NCBI GenBank assembly: GCA_944470555.2 | Contig: OX104130.1 | Location: 53,911,491 to 53,975,490, forward strand | DNA: 64,000 bases | Origin: Heterobilharzia americana | Lineage: Eukaryota; Platyhelminthes; Trematoda; Strigeidida; Schistosomatidae | Direction of reading: 5' to 3' | Shown here: positions 11,036 to 23,350 of the stretch, in pieces | How positions within the stretch are numbered: position 1 is the first letter of the stretch | How the letters are laid out: the number at the start of each line of letters is the position of its first letter | The notes under the pieces: model-generated | What the model saw: only the letters and a program-made list of their open reading frames with translations | What the model was told of the DNA's origin: nothing | Databases searched by the model: none | Translations under genes and position numbers: made by a program

Positions 11036-11910
11036 CATAACTATAAAAATCAAATGTCGTAAGTAATGTGATTACACTGTTATGATAATGGGTATTGATA
11101 ATTTTTGCTGGAAACGTGATCAAGTGAACAATACTATATCCCAGTACGCTATGTATCAAATAAATAAGTCTGATATTGAATTAAATTCCAATGCATTTAT
11201 ATGAAATGAAAAAAAACATTTTGTAGAGGATATTATCATCGAAATAACAGTTAACAAAAGTTTAGATAGGTAGATGGAGGTTGATCATAGCTTATTTTTG
11301 AACATATTAGCTCTACAGAATGGTGGTTAGTTGTTCTTTTAGCTCTGGGCAGTACCAAAGGTCAGACAACACTTAACTACCATCATCGTCATCCTGAGAC
11401 AGAAAACTTTCGTTTTATTTCAAAGCTATGCAAAATATTGACATTAGAAATAGTTTGTATCTATGTAAGTCACAATGTGTTTTAAATGAAATAATTCCAA
11501 CCAAGCTTAAACCTTATACAACCAATAATATTTCTCCAAATGTATTTCATTAAATTGTTTCCTATTTAATTTATTTTAATCTTTTTAATATATCTTTTTA
11601 ATGTATCATGTTTTTAAAATGTTTTCAAACTGTCGTTTTTCCAATCTAATATCAAAACAAATGAAAAAGCATTACTTTGGATAGTGATGGAATTATGAAT
11701 ATTCAAATATGTAGTACATTACTATTCCTAGGATATCTATGTAGAATTGGAGATTTTGATTGCATGGATAAACTGTTACCAGGACAACTACGCTTTATTT
11801 TCTATTTTATCCGCCAATACAGAGCGTACGCTAATGTAGTACCAGCTGCCTGTTTCAAAGTATTGTATTGAATACTGTTATTATTAACATTGTTAAAATG
11901 CAATAATTAT
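11036..11910. other. AT-rich stretch, no recognised gene
   Basis: A 64-codon plus-strand frame (11677-11871) has no motif. A similar sequence (AACTACGCTTTATTTTC here) may recur near 18200-18260, so an unnamed repeat is possible. Confidence 0.35.
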
Positions 11911-12305
11911 TTCCAGTTCGAATCCCGCCTCAGTCGAAATTTTCATTTCACCATCAATCACCACCTAGTACCACTGCTTATCTATAAAATCACGGCTATC
12001 TAACATAGCCAAAATAATAATCAATATGATGATCCCCATCTGTAATTCAGTTAAATTTGGATTGGGATGAGAAATCCTGACTAGGCAGCCATTATAAGTA
12101 CTATCAAACGGTAGTAACGTGTCACGAATTGACATGGTAATGGGGCGAAACCCTTGGTGATCGAAGTGAAATAAAAATATTGTCAGCAGTTAAGCGTCGC
12201 AGCTCAGTTAGTAGGACGCTGGACCGGAAACTCCGGTGGTCACTAGTTCGAATCCGGCTCGGGGTTCAAATTTTCATACCACCTTCAATCACTATTCAGT
12301 ATCAG
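11911..12305 (+). repeat. Tandem tRNA-like SINE (family T), 330-bp period
   Basis: Unit 1 begins inside its B box (GTTCGAATCCCGCC, from 11916). Unit 2 has a full tRNA-like head (12194-12262) with the A-box-like CAGCTCAGTTAGTAGGACGC and the B box AGTTCGAATCCGG (12245-12257). The B boxes are 330 bp apart. The trailing sequence TTTTCAT.CCACC.TCAATCAC follows both. The head looks tRNA-derived, but its acceptor ends do not pair, so it is not a functional tRNA gene. Confidence 0.7.
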
Positions 12306-12924
12306 GGATTATTGTGTTTAAAAATATTGTGCAGAGAGTGAATTTGCTGAAATATCAAGAATTTTTCGCTGCGTCTTACATATCGTCTGAAATAAATAAA
12401 GTGGTTATTACCATTATTATTATGACGATGATCGAAACATTTCGCATCGGAGTCTGGTCGGAGCTTCTCCACGGAAAGAATGAAAAATTAAAACACCAAA
12501 GATATATCAGTGAGTCTATAGGCGAGTACTTAATCACACTGGTTCAATCCTCTTCATGTAGTTATTGTCTTACTAAAGTATGATTTCTTGTTGTTTGGGT
12601 GGTTAGCGTGTATGTATTGTTGTTCTCACTCTCCTTGACTGTAAATATGCAACAAAAAAGTCGCAAGTGACATTTTAATTTTTACCCAGACAGCGGGACA
12701 TGTGAGGTGGATATGCATGTCAGTTCGGTTGGCACATAGAGATGAATGGCAGTGATGAATTTTTGTTAATTTATCGGAATAGAGTGCAAACGAATGGTAG
12801 TAATGATGGAGGTGATGATAATAATAATCATGAATCAGATCAATCCAGATTGTGTTGTTGAGATAAGACTGGTGTTAAAGATAACTGCTACAGTCACTCT
12901 TTATGTTCACTAGTTACCAATAGC
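12306..12924. other. No gene recognised
   Basis: A 115-codon plus-strand frame (12236-12583) starts inside the SINE and contains an ATTATTATT tract. It is judged spurious. Confidence 0.4.
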
Positions 12925-13505
12925 CTAAAGACAGCTATATATACTCCATCTCGCCTGTTCAAAATTTCTGGATTTGGCCATATATGTAGGGCTTTGGCTG
13001 TCAATATTTCTAGGTATGACCCAAAAGCGTTTTATAGAGTCTTGGTTCCCCATTTCTATGGGGTATAACGCGACTGTCGATGTGTCTCGTAGCTTCTTAA
13101 CCTTTGTTGACGTTTTCCGAATCTCCTTTAGACATAGTTTATACTTCTTCACTTTTACATTTACCTGCCTTGCTATCTTCCCCACATATACTGCAGTATT
13201 ATCTGAGTCTCTAATTTCATAAACTCAGTTCTGTTGATTTTATTTAGGTACTACATCTTTAACTTTCATTAAATGAAAGCGTAGGGTATTTGTTGCATGA
13301 AAATAGACTCTTATGTCATGTTTGTTGGGAATTCTTATTTCTTCCGGGATCTCCTTATAATGTGGGACTATCACAGTGTTTATCCAGTTCTTCGGAAGGA
13401 GTTTCGATTCATCCTTAATTTAATTTCTTAAAATTCTTTCTCACGAGAGCTTTAGGATAGTTATTCACTTCTACTTTAGTAGATAAAGGATGTCCAGACT
13501 AATAA
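12925..13505 (-). mobile_element. Penelope-like element 3' fragment (GIY-YIG)
   Basis: In minus-strand frames: NNYPKALVRK, then RIPNKHDIRVYFHATNTLRF, then LMKVKDVV, then YEIRDSDNTAVYVGKIARQ and KKLRDTSTVALYPIEMGNQD. This is the order NGYP – HDIRV.F..TNTLR – VKD – YVG...R – ..S.VA.H...  of a Penelope connector plus GIY-YIG domain. An 86-codon frame (12925-13185) remains open through the endonuclease, whereas the upstream part is shifted and carries stops. It differs from the 10-kb lineage. Confidence 0.7.
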
Positions 13506-14692
13506 TCTAGACAGCTGTCAGAATGTGTTGCTCTTCTAAGAATCTTCAGTAAATATGATGAATATTATTTAGTTTTTGATAAAATGACTGGATAATATAG
13601 TAGTACAGTAGTATAATACACTGTACATTCCATGCTATTATATCTCATATAGTTCTTTTTGACCTAGTAATTCGACTGACACTCCTATATACATATATAC
13701 TTTTTATTATCTGATATTTTTTCAGTCTTTATCACTCTACAAGTAATATGGTGCATAATTACCGGGTATTTTTCATTGAAAAAAAAGCAAATGGTAGTCA
13801 AAAGAAGAATGGGTGTAACTGTATAAGATTCAGAAAAAAAGACAAATTATGAACTGCTCATCAATGACATTTACTATTAATGAGTGTTAGTTGTCATAAA
13901 AGTTGTTGGAAATTTGTAATCACGAAATTATTTTGCATATAAGGTAGCATCTAGGCCACATTTGTTATGATTGTCCTGAAAGAAGTTGAGCGCCAAGTCA
14001 GGTTTGTGCATATATCACTAAGATCTCCATCGAGTAAAGATTGCTTGCTTAAGGGGACTAAAATAGTGAATAAAATCAAACCTTCAACTCTTCACTCTTG
14101 TAGACTGTAAAGGAGATTTGTTGTCTGGAAGAATGATTTTGATGTTACATTCTTTGAGTTGAATGGTTGAAACGTAAAGCTTACATTGTCATTCAAACAA
14201 TATCATCAACACAGACTTCATAGAGACTTTATCGACGTAGATCCGTCTACGACTATCAGTTTATCTTGCCTTTATCACATAGAATAGGAAACTGAGTACA
14301 ACAACAGTACTGTGTACTTAGTCAAATATTAGTCGCTAATCATGCTACTTGGATAGATTATTGATCTAGCTCCTAACTCTCTAGTAACTGAAACAAGCAT
14401 TAATCCTCGCGTTAAACATATATCTCCTCAAGATAGTGGATATACGTTGATTCTTAGTGCTGAAAAGATCTTTTCTGAACTCACTTCCAATAGTTAATGC
14501 CAAAGTTGTTCCCCCAATTAAAATGAAACGTCCATACTCTGACTTAATTCAAACAAAACAGTCATCAACAACTCTTTAGTGTAGTCGATCTCAGCCGATA
14601 TCGGTAAGAAAAACCTTGGAATCTGGACAGCCATTTCGTTTTAGAATGGAACTCATCAGTCGTGTGTATCTATGACCTTCTCGGGTACCGCT
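13506..14692. other. AT-rich stretch without recognised features
   Basis: A short palindromic motif CGTAGATCCGTCTACG (about 14236) is noted. No coding signal was found. The sequence around 13985 resembles that near 4640. Confidence 0.4.
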
Positions 14693-15130
14693 TCCTCCCG
14701 TTCATGGTGATTGATGCTTGTTGTTGATGCTGCTCTTGGTTGGGTATCTTCATCACCTCCGTTTTCTCTACCTTCACTTGAAGGAAGTCCCATCTCCCTT
14801 TGCTGCCTCACCGCGCCTCACCCCACCTCACCTCACTTCACCTCCGCTCTTCTGTCAACTTGTTAGCTCTCACCTGTAGATCTTCGAGTTCGTGCGACAT
14901 AAACCACCATCGTTGGTGAAATCCAAATCTTCTTCTGGGCTCTTCTCCTCAGTCGAACAGCTTATTCACATCTCACAGCTGCTCACAGTTGTCTGCCACA
15001 TGATCGAGTCCAGTCGACCACAGTCACGAAGATCATCAGTGATGGTAGGCAGCAACCTTGTCTTTCTCCCGTCTTCACTTCAAATGCTTTGTCTATGATG
15101 AATACTATCTTGAAATTAAAATTTCCATTC
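14693..15130 (-). mobile_element. RTE-like LINE fragment (RT domain) joined to a family-III tail
   Basis: On the minus strand the fragment begins in the RT palm (DKAFEVKTGERQGC, from about 15090) and runs to the region upstream of the YLGS motif near 14700. It is a close sister of 8.42-8.76 kb, sharing long identical runs such as CACCATCGTTGGTGAAATCC. Its 5'-truncated end abuts a family-III tail (TATGATGAATACTATCTTG, 15091-15130). Stops and frameshifts are present. Confidence 0.6.
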
Positions 15131-15837
15131 ATCATGTGGAAGAACTTAGTAGAACTCGATCTCTGCTTTGTCTCTCTTTGAGCGTGCTCAATAATACACT
15201 GTGACACCACTTAGAATTCGGTTCATTTTCATCTAATCAATGAGTTATAACAGAATAGTTTATATTCTTAGCTAATTGGCTTAATTATCATCCAGTATCA
15301 TCTGTAAGTAATCACCGACATAACAGAGTTGATTGACCTAATATATCATGGCTTCCGGTTACACGCTCAGCAAATTCATCCTCAGACCAATTACTAATGA
15401 ATAGGAAAATGTTATTCAGTGGATTTTTACTCTTAATTCATTATCTTGTAAAAATGTTTACCTCTCAAATTGCTAAGTTCCCAACAATTTTTTTAAGAAT
15501 GATGTTTAACTTGAGAATAAAGTGACTATTAACAAAATGTTATGGTCAATGAGTAACTCAACCTTAAAGTATATTCTGACGTATTTAACATACTTCAATT
15601 TTGCACTTCAGGGAAACATCACGTCTACAAATTCAATTTTCTGTATAACCTAGCATCACATGGAGATGTGTTAAAAACTGAGAACCAAAGAGAAACTTCC
15701 TTCATCATGATATGAACCGTTTAAACCATAATTTATATCATGTGTCAATAGGAGTATTTAATGTATAAATCTGTCTACTACTGTAAATTAATAACTTTTA
15801 CTTGGTCCACGTGTATTTGCTGTCAAAACAAGTTTAC
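15131..15837. other. AT-rich stretch, nothing recognised
   Basis: No coding or repeat signal recognised. Confidence 0.45.
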
Positions 15838-16245
15838 TGATTTCACGACGGTATTCATCATGGATAGATATCAGTCAGAGAGACACTAGAAACTTGAGAG
15901 CGCTGGATAACCGTTTCATTCTGATATGGTCTCCTTAACAATGGGCTCACACGACTTCCATCAGAGATCGAACCCAGGACCTCCAGGTTCCACGGCCAGC
16001 GCTTTACGATTGAGCCACTAAGTCAACTTCCAATGTTGCACATTTTCTACTATTGTCACTTCACGAACCAGTAAGTCAGTGGTAACTTGTTCCTCCCTGG
16101 TGGGGCCATGGGTATTGACTATTGAGAAGTCCTATATTAGGACTTAACGGCTGTCTAGTGCTCTCAGATTTCCAACTGATATAACTCAATGATGAGTGTC
16201 AGCCAGAAATCAATAAATAAACCCCCATAAACCTGTAAATTGGAT
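15838..16245. repeat. Head-to-head inverted pair of family-III repeats
   Basis: The minus copy (15838-16045) carries a B-box-like GGGTTCGATCTCTG and a decayed ribozyme. The plus copy (16060-16245) has TTGAGAAGTCC...GGACTTAACGGCTGTC, with GAAA lost. Tails lie at the outer ends and the promoter-like parts in the middle, the arrangement seen repeatedly in this window. Confidence 0.6.
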
Positions 16246-18519
16246 AGATACTGAGTAGGATAGATACATTTCAAATGTTTTCAGAAAATCCTCATAACAG
16301 GTTGTATTAACACTTAGTACTTATCATTGAACAGAAGGTGGTGATCTCAGTCTGATTCAAAATGTTATCGTACTCGAAGTAATCTATGTTGAGTTAAAAT
16401 CTCAGGTGGTATATGTCGGGTTTGAAAGTTTGGAGTGGAAGAAAATGTCAGTGTATCAGATTCCAGTGTTAACAATTAAAACAATGCAATAAATATCCCG
16501 TATCTTTTTGTATCGGTACTTTCATTTTTGGCTAATCTCTTCTCTATATTACATTTCATAAACTTTCATTTTATTTTAAACCCTTTATCGCATTTGCCGA
16601 TACCAACTAAGAATCTTTTTATCGTTTACAAAAGTAATGACCTAAAACTGTCAAATTTAATGAAAATATGAAAAAACAACACGTTTTCATGTCTATTAAC
16701 TGGTAGGTGAATTCTAGTTGAGTATTTCAACAATTGTGAAATTATTGTCTTTAAATTTATTACGGTACTAAACGAGATGAGTTTTTTAAGGAGGCGTAAA
16801 TCATTCAACTTTGTGTTATCAAGGTCAGCTTTTTCTAATGCGGCGAATGCTTAGATGCTGTGAGAAGAACGTCTTATATATATTCTCCCTTCGGTCCAAA
16901 ATATTCTTAGCCAATCAGTAAAAGGCCTCACATGAAACTCTGCTACATTTCATCATTCAATAGTAGTTTTTATTTGCAATAATAAGAAAACTAATGTTCC
17001 TACTGAATCTAAAACTTGTACAATTTCTTGTTCAACAAGAAGATGGTGGCACTGTCATATTAAAGATATCATGGATTTTTAAGAAGAGTGGACTATGCGA
17101 ATAAAATTTATAGAATTAAGATAGCGAATTAATTTGGTGTGACATTTGAGCATACAGAATGAGATATTTAAATATCCATAATTTCAATAACTCGTACTCT
17201 AGTTACGTTAGTATAGAAATAAAACAAGTAGCATATGTTACTTTAATTTTGATCATGTGATGAAAATGTTAACTCATCGGAAGAGTTTAATGGTTGGATC
17301 ACATTAAAGTGAATCTCCAGTGTTTCAATAACAGTATGAAATGGATGTTTTCTGTTACAACTTGTTTCTGTAGGATACCAAAACCAATGAACATCTACTA
17401 TCCTGGCTTTTTGTAAAGTATAATGCTGGTTTCATGTAGTTGTACAAATAACTTTCAACGATACCATGAATATGGAACTACTTACCTTATCATATAGATA
17501 TTAAAACAGACAAGTTGACTACCTATATGCCGGTTAATTTATCATTGTCATTCCGAAACTATTCAGAAGTAACTATAAAAATGACCTACATAAACACTAC
17601 TGTCTATCGACTTGTGTACACATTTTTCTTTGTCACTAACAAACTATTAAAATGTATCAGGTTGATGATGCACATTATTGTATGCCCTATAAGCTAGTCG
17701 ATTTAGTTATTAAATCGCAATCACTGATTAGGATGACCAATCAGCTGTACTGTGATTTGGTCAATGAATGGATTCTAAAAAAACTTGAGACGTAAGTACA
17801 TAATCTGTTGACAATCAACTCAAAACATCTAACATAAGGCAGTTCTCTTTGCTTTGTTATCATATTACAAGCGTAGTCAACAGACTTTTGTCAACACTTG
17901 AGATCTGATGGTCACATTGATTATTGTTTGGTGACAAATTGGTATACTCCAATTAGACGGTCTGCTTAAAACTTGGGTTACAGGAAATTTTCTTTTCAGT
18001 TTGTTTGAATCTTATAAATATGTCTTTTAAACAAGTCAAGTACTCTTGTACACTTTTAAAATGGTTTTAAACTGTCTTTTTTTCAAGCTAACATTAAAAA
18101 AAGAATAAACAACACACCGGTAAGAGATAAGGCTTATAAACGGGCAGAAATACAGCACATTACTATCCCTTGGATAGAAATGTCGAATTTCAGATTTCGG
18201 TACTGGTTGAATAAACTACCACCAGCAAAATTATGCTTGATTTTTTATTCACTTATCAATCCAGACCAGACAGTAATGTAATACCATGTACTTGTTTCAC
18301 ACTGTGGCTTTTATTACTGTTATTATTAATATTATTCGAATGTAATGATTATTTCGCTTAAAGATATTGTACAGGGTATGAATTTGCTGAACTATCACAT
18401 GCTAATAACTCCATACGGTACCACAAGTCTCGTTTGGAATAAGGCTATTGTTATTATCACTACCATTACTGTTATTGTTATTAGGGAGTAGACATTTAGT
18501 CATTGGTTTGGTTTAAGTA
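16246..18519. other. Long AT-rich stretch, no recognised gene
   Basis: Two 60-codon frames (16626-16808 minus; 17515-17697 plus) lack motifs. A donor-like CTTACC at 17482-17487 is not backed by an open exon. ATTATT tracts near 18305-18485 border the LINE 3' end. Confidence 0.35.
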
Positions 18520-18958
18520 ATTGTCCTGGGCGCCTTTATTATTATTATTCTTTGTTTCTTGGGTTCCTAGTGGAACATATGGATTCAGTAGCGCTTCTCT
18601 AGTCCACTGTGTTCTCTGCAATCTTTTGAACCTGGCTCCACCGCTGCCCACAAGCTTCCATTTCTTCGTCACACCATCTCCTCCATGTCACCCTTGCCTC
18701 CGACGCCCAACTCATCGCTTCCCTTCTGGGTTCCACTCGAGTGACTGGCCTGGCACGTGATGTCCCCTAATGGTCTTCTCAATGCATGCTCAATCCATCT
18801 TCACTCTCTTCCTTTGGATATTTGTTGGGTGATAGGTTTTTGGTTGGTTCGTTGCCTGGCCAGAGTTTCTTGTTGCTTATTCTTTCTGACCATCTGAACT
18901 TCAGTAATGAGCGTAGGCAGTTGTTGATGAATGTCTGTAGTTTATTGGACACCTTTAA
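18520..18958 (-). mobile_element. RTE-like LINE 3' end with (ATT)n tail
   Basis: The minus-strand C-terminal region ends at TTCCTAGTGGAAC and the simple tail (ATT)n at 18536-18548. This matches the 3' ends at 40.69, 55.05 and 60.46 kb, and short TAA/ATT repeats at the 3' end are typical of RTE-clade LINEs. Codons for the pattern FINCLR..L (about 18930) are recognisable. It is 5'-truncated near 18958. Confidence 0.65.
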
Positions 18959-19299
18959 TCACTTATATTATGCAACGAATTGAACAGACATAATAACAGT
19001 CGATAGTGGATTCTACGATCCTGAAGACAGGTTATATCGAAGGAGTAGATGAAGATAAACTGTTTCAATGAAAACCGTTAGAAACTGAATGTTTAAATAG
19101 ATCTTCAAACATTCCAACCTTCAATGAGTACTCTCGATCGATTCTGGATCATTCAAGCACTATCAAACTGAGAGCATCATCTGAATGTGTTTAACAAGAA
19201 AGGATATTTGGCTTATGATACACAGTATACCACAACCTGAGATGGGTAATTGGATGGAAAATTCTATTATGCATCCATAATGAAAAATTTATACGTTAT
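18959..19299. other. No feature recognised
   Basis: AT-rich intergenic or intronic sequence. Confidence 0.45.
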
Positions 19300-19505
19300 T
19301 CATGCTTGATCATGCAGCCAACAAAGATAACAGTATTGATTGGTTACGGATGACGAGAGTTCGAATCTCAGGCGGGACATCAGTTCCGTCGAGGTTGCAG
19401 GTACACCTTTCTGAAGAGTGTCAACAAGCATGAAACCTAGGTCCAGGGCTTTCTGCCGACTGCCTCCAACCAACTAACAAAGACAACAGTTCTACACCAA
19501 CCAAG
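19300..19505 (+). repeat. Family-II ribozyme repeat
   Basis: A B-box-like GAGTTCGAATCTCAG (about 19348-19362) is followed about 50 bp on by a hammerhead-like core: CTGAAGA, a wobble-containing stem II (GTG/CAT), GAAA, ACCTAGGT and the triplet GTC. The flanking body AACCAACTAACAAAGAC recurs with the 0.4-kb copy. Stem I is poor. Confidence 0.55.
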
Positions 19506-19755
19506 AGAATGACTATAAGTATCGCTCAAAAACTTATCATATTGCTTCTAAAAACCTAGATTATTTTGTATTTTTTACTCTTAGAGAACCTCGTTACTGA
19601 ATTACTCATTATATACAAGTAGTTTATACTTAGGAAATGCTTCAGATATTCATCTTTTTAAAGTCCTTTGATGTTGGATACCTTAACATATTGAGTTGAT
19701 TTTTACAACATGAAAAACATGAGGTCAGGGAATTATATTCACTCTGCATACTTAC

Positions 19756-19867
19756 CTTGTATTGGGTTTGAGGTATCATTCTTTGTATCGAACTGACATT
19801 TCATTATAGGCTGCGCAAGACCTTTTCTCAGTGTCATTGATGTCGTCGTCACAGTTAGTGTGTGCAA
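19756..19867 (-). CDS. Host exon, putative Rap/Ran-GAP-like gene (fifth recognised exon)
   Basis: A 112-bp exon with a strong acceptor on the minus strand (CTATTTTTCAG before 19867) and donor GTAAGT (19755 down). Only one frame is open throughout. It begins in phase 0, ends with one extra base, and contains MTLRKGLAQ and QFDTKNDTS. The FDTKNDT string resembles the conserved GLDTKND segment of Rap1GAP/GARNL3-type Rap/Ran-GAP domains. Its phase accepts the exon at 25494-25553. The following exon is not found and may lie outside the window. The exon is well supported by splice signals; the family is only suggested. Confidence 0.6.
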
Positions 19868-21149
19868 CTGAAAAATAGATGAAAGGATACTAGAAGTACA
19901 GGCAATCAGAAATAGAAGTAATATTGAAATACACTGGTGACAGGTAGGGATTTCCAGCTACTCTTATCCTCAGAAGTAAGCATAATGGAGTTTATCTCCT
20001 TGTTTTCTTGGCACCGCATATCGTGTCAGGTAGACAACAACAATTAGTGATGCTTATATTTCGTTTTTAACGAAGACTAAGGTGAAATATCAAAGTTTGA
20101 CTACACCTGACTGTATTACTCCTGACATGAACGAAATGATTTTGTAAATATTTGATTGGACCTAAAGTGATTATCACACTCTAGGCAACAAAAAGTACTA
20201 ACTCTTGACTATTCTCCTCCTTCATAAACTTGCAAAGAACAAGAACAAAAACTGCCAGTTTTCACTCTACTTCTAGCATACAGCAAACTCATATGTCGGT
20301 ATTGTATGGAAAAAACTTCTACTGATATTAGGGCCCTGTCACAACTGACATATAAATGGTAAGTCTCAAAAATGGGCTAGTGAAGGAAAAATACTTTCCA
20401 AATTTAGTCTGTATAGAAGGCATATGAATATTTGTTTTCTTATTTGTCATGAAAATTGTTCAACAAACTCCCTGAAAAACTTGATGTATGTCACTGTTGA
20501 AGAAAAATAAAATTCTATACTTCACTTCTCAGGCCTTATGCTAAGGAAGAGTAATGATATTTCACTAGAAAAGTTGGTCCATCATAAATCACCCTGAAGC
20601 AGCTCTGACGGTTAGGTATACCAACAGCTCTAAAAATCCGTTAAAAGAACATAATCAATGGTCAAAATACGCTATCAAAAAAATGGAGTTAAATAATGAA
20701 CATGCTATAAGAAACAAATAACCTCTGTTGCAGCTACAGTTCGTAAGATGATTTTAGTTATGAATTTGGAACTCGAAAAGGATGCTGGATCCAAAGTGTT
20801 CTTAGGATGTCATTTGACCCAACTGTGTGTAACGAATGGTTTTTGTACCACATCAAGCTATGTATAGATTCACAAATACACATGCTTCTGAGTACCGACT
20901 ACTCTAATGGGTATTGTCGAACACTAATTAGCCTAGTTTATTAAACGTGAACGAAGAACAATTAATATAACCAGGTCATTCAAATCTTCCTGATTCATTT
21001 CTTAAGGTGATTTACAGAACCAAGTTAAACTACCCAGAAAGTCTGTCTTCCCACCACATATACATATACGCGTGCATATACACATACATATTATAGAAGT
21101 GTTTGCTGTAAATCACTAAACACCTAAACTCAATTTGGAAGCTTGTGAA
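19868..21149. other. Probable intron, AT-rich
   Basis: Within the inferred intron 19868-25493. A 55-codon plus frame near 20700-20860 (VRKMILVMNLELEKDAGSK) looks slightly coding-like, but it has no partners and is left uncalled. Confidence 0.4.
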
Positions 21150-21845
21150 ATTTTATTGATTTCAGGTTGGTATTCATCGTGGACTGTCATCAGTTGCAGA
21201 AACATCGGAAACCCTGGGAGCACTGGACAGCCGTTTCATCCTACTATGGAACTCCTCAGTAGTGCGTTCCCACGACCCCAACATGGATCGGACTCAGGAC
21301 CCTTAGGTTCCGTGGCCAGCAGACCACCATTGAACCACTGTTTGGAATCCAGTGGTCGATAATTCCTACTTCTGTCAGTACACGATATAATGCAACTTTC
21401 ATTTCATGCTGTTGTTGAGTACTTGTCCTCATGTTTGTTGGCTCCACTGGTCATGACTTCACTGGAACTTCGGGAATCAGCATCTAGTGCTCATTGATGA
21501 CTGGTTTCTGGAGGTGATTCTCAAAGTTCCAATGAAATCGTGACCAGTGGAGCCAACTAGGTCAAACATGAGGACAAATGCTCAACAACGGCATGGAATG
21601 GAGGTTGCGCTACATCATGAACTGATAGAAGTAGAAAATATCGACCACTGGATCGTGACCAGTGGTCCAATGATGGTGTTCTGCACAAGGAACTTGAGGG
21701 TTCTGGGTTCGATCCCTATCCGTGTCATGGGTGCACACTACTGAGCAGTCCCATACTAGGACGAAAGAGTAGTCTAGTACTTCCAGGTTTCCAACATTTC
21801 TTTAACGATATTAGTCTATGTTGAACACCAGCCTGATATACCTAA
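21150..21845. repeat. Large inverted pair of family-III repeats
   Basis: A minus copy (21150-21480) and plus copy (21490-21845) meet at their 5' regions around 21485, giving arms of about 340 bp that are roughly 80% alike by eye. Matching landmarks are GTTGGCTCCACTGGTCA and its complement, and the B-box-like GGGTTCGATCCC near 21708. Tails are at the outer ends. Such an arrangement could fold into a long hairpin RNA if transcribed through. Confidence 0.65.
21218..21266 (-). ncRNA. Hammerhead ribozyme, family III, nearly intact
   Basis: On the minus strand: GCACTA with CAGTGC (one mismatch at the core end of stem I), CTGAGGA, stem II GTTCC/GGAT with wobble pairs, GAAA, stem III ACGGCTGT and the triplet GTC. 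The core is complete. The substitutions weaken stems rather than invariant bases. Confidence 0.6.
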
Positions 21846-22845
21846 ACACCTTATTCAAAATGTTCTGTTAAACCTTTTTTGATTACCTTGGTCTCAACAA
21901 TACATTATGATACATTATATCTGAAAGTATAAAATGAGATATATGCAAACTGGCCTACACGGCTCTTAGCAACAGAGTAAAAAGGGGATCAGGTCAACAG
22001 AATATCGTATAAATACAATTGCAATGTAGATGATGGTAACACTGGAATAATAAGCAACTCTTAAGTATCCAAAGTAAAACAATCAGTTAAACCATGTCTA
22101 TAATTAGATCATTTTGAAGCACACTGACCAAAGCATAACTGAACTCCAATAATTTATTATTAGTCTCATGAAGTAAAATTGCTCACAACTCAAGTGTACC
22201 ATATAAGAAGCAATAAATACAAGCAGTAACAGGTTTAAAGGTAAAATATACTCATAACATCCAAGTAGTAGTAAATACATTTAACCAGTTACGTTGTATG
22301 AAAATCACTCATAAGTTACATAATACCTACTTTTCAACCATTAATATGACTTTATTCAACGCAGATTTAACACGTTTAAGAGCAAAATATTTCTAAAGCT
22401 TTTATCTAAAATAGAAGTATATTCTTTGACTATCTGAAATACAAAAGGGAAAATTTTAATAGCTATTTGCATTGTGATAATCATTTTTTCCTTAATGTAA
22501 TCTTGCCAGAATTTCAATATTGTATGAAAACGTTGAAGTAATTCCCACACAGACACATAGACAAACACACGATAAATAACGTACACATTGGTAATAAAGA
22601 GACCATAGGGAAGGATTTTAGGCTTTCTTAGGTTTATCCTATAAAAGACATCAGAAAACCGTTCACAAGATTACTAGTGAGGATGAGATTAAAGTAACCT
22701 TTATATCTTAAAAGTTACTTGGAGATAAAATTTATTGACCTAGAGATCCCGTTGAACCTATTTAAGAAGACAATTTAATATGAGTAAAACTTGAGCACCA
22801 TGGTAGAATGTAATTCCACTTTAGGTGATTTACGAGATTTATGAC
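21846..22845. other. Probable intron, AT-rich
   Basis: A 76-codon minus frame (22356-22586) is hydrophobic and lacks splice sites in the right phase. No feature is claimed. Confidence 0.35.
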
Positions 22846-22983
22846 ACAATGGAACAGTACTATTTACTGGATTACGTTTCGGACATAAGTTACTGTTCAT
22901 ATTTATATGAAGATATGATATGATATGGACGATAAATTATGCTGAAGCGTAATCCGGTAAATAATGCTGTTCCATTATGTGAT
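22846..22983. repeat. Penelope-associated terminal palindrome
   Basis: ATGGAACAGTACTATTTACTGG (22849 on) is repeated inverted at 22930-22982 (CCGGTAAATAATGCTGTTCC), arms of about 50 bp around a short GATATGATATGATATGG core. The same sequence (GAGCAGTATTGTTTACTGG) occurs at 9423-9441, beside the other Penelope fragment. This suggests a terminal or inter-unit sequence of that element. Confidence 0.5.
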
Positions 22984-23350
22984 TAATCTAATAAATCAGC
23001 TGAAATGAAATTGCAGAACAATTTGGTTCACTGACTCCCTTGTCAGGGCTGTGACATAGAAATAGCCGAATAGGGTCATTTAGGTTAGTAGAACATAGAA
23101 ATCTAGCTAAATTTAGAAAAAAAGACCCTTGCAAGAGCTACGAAGTTTAGGGAAGAGGTCTGTCATATCTCTGCATTCTGTCACAGACAATTATACTATA
23201 GGCCAAGATCAAGTGATAATTCTAAAAAAATTACTTGGGTAGGTGGAGAGAGACATATGTAATACCTAAAACATGTAATACAAATGGTGTAATACCGGTC
23301 CCAGGTAGACGGGAAGTTTTACTACCAATCAAATCAATGAATACAAAGGA
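22984..23350 (+). mobile_element. Penelope-like element, GIY-YIG tail remnant
   Basis: Sequence homologous to the endonuclease end at 10690-11030. The segment GACATAGAAATAGCCGAATAGGGTC matches the 10720 region. Later KTCNTNGVIPVPGRREV (23274-23325) corresponds to the RNTCNRNDATPIPEIW region of the 10.9-kb copy. Frames are broken and about 100 bp is rearranged. Confidence 0.5.

Noticed and set aside
12194..12262. Genuine tRNA gene
   Set aside because: A and B boxes are present, but the acceptor ends do not pair, the anticodon arm is not standard and copies recur as degraded SINEs.
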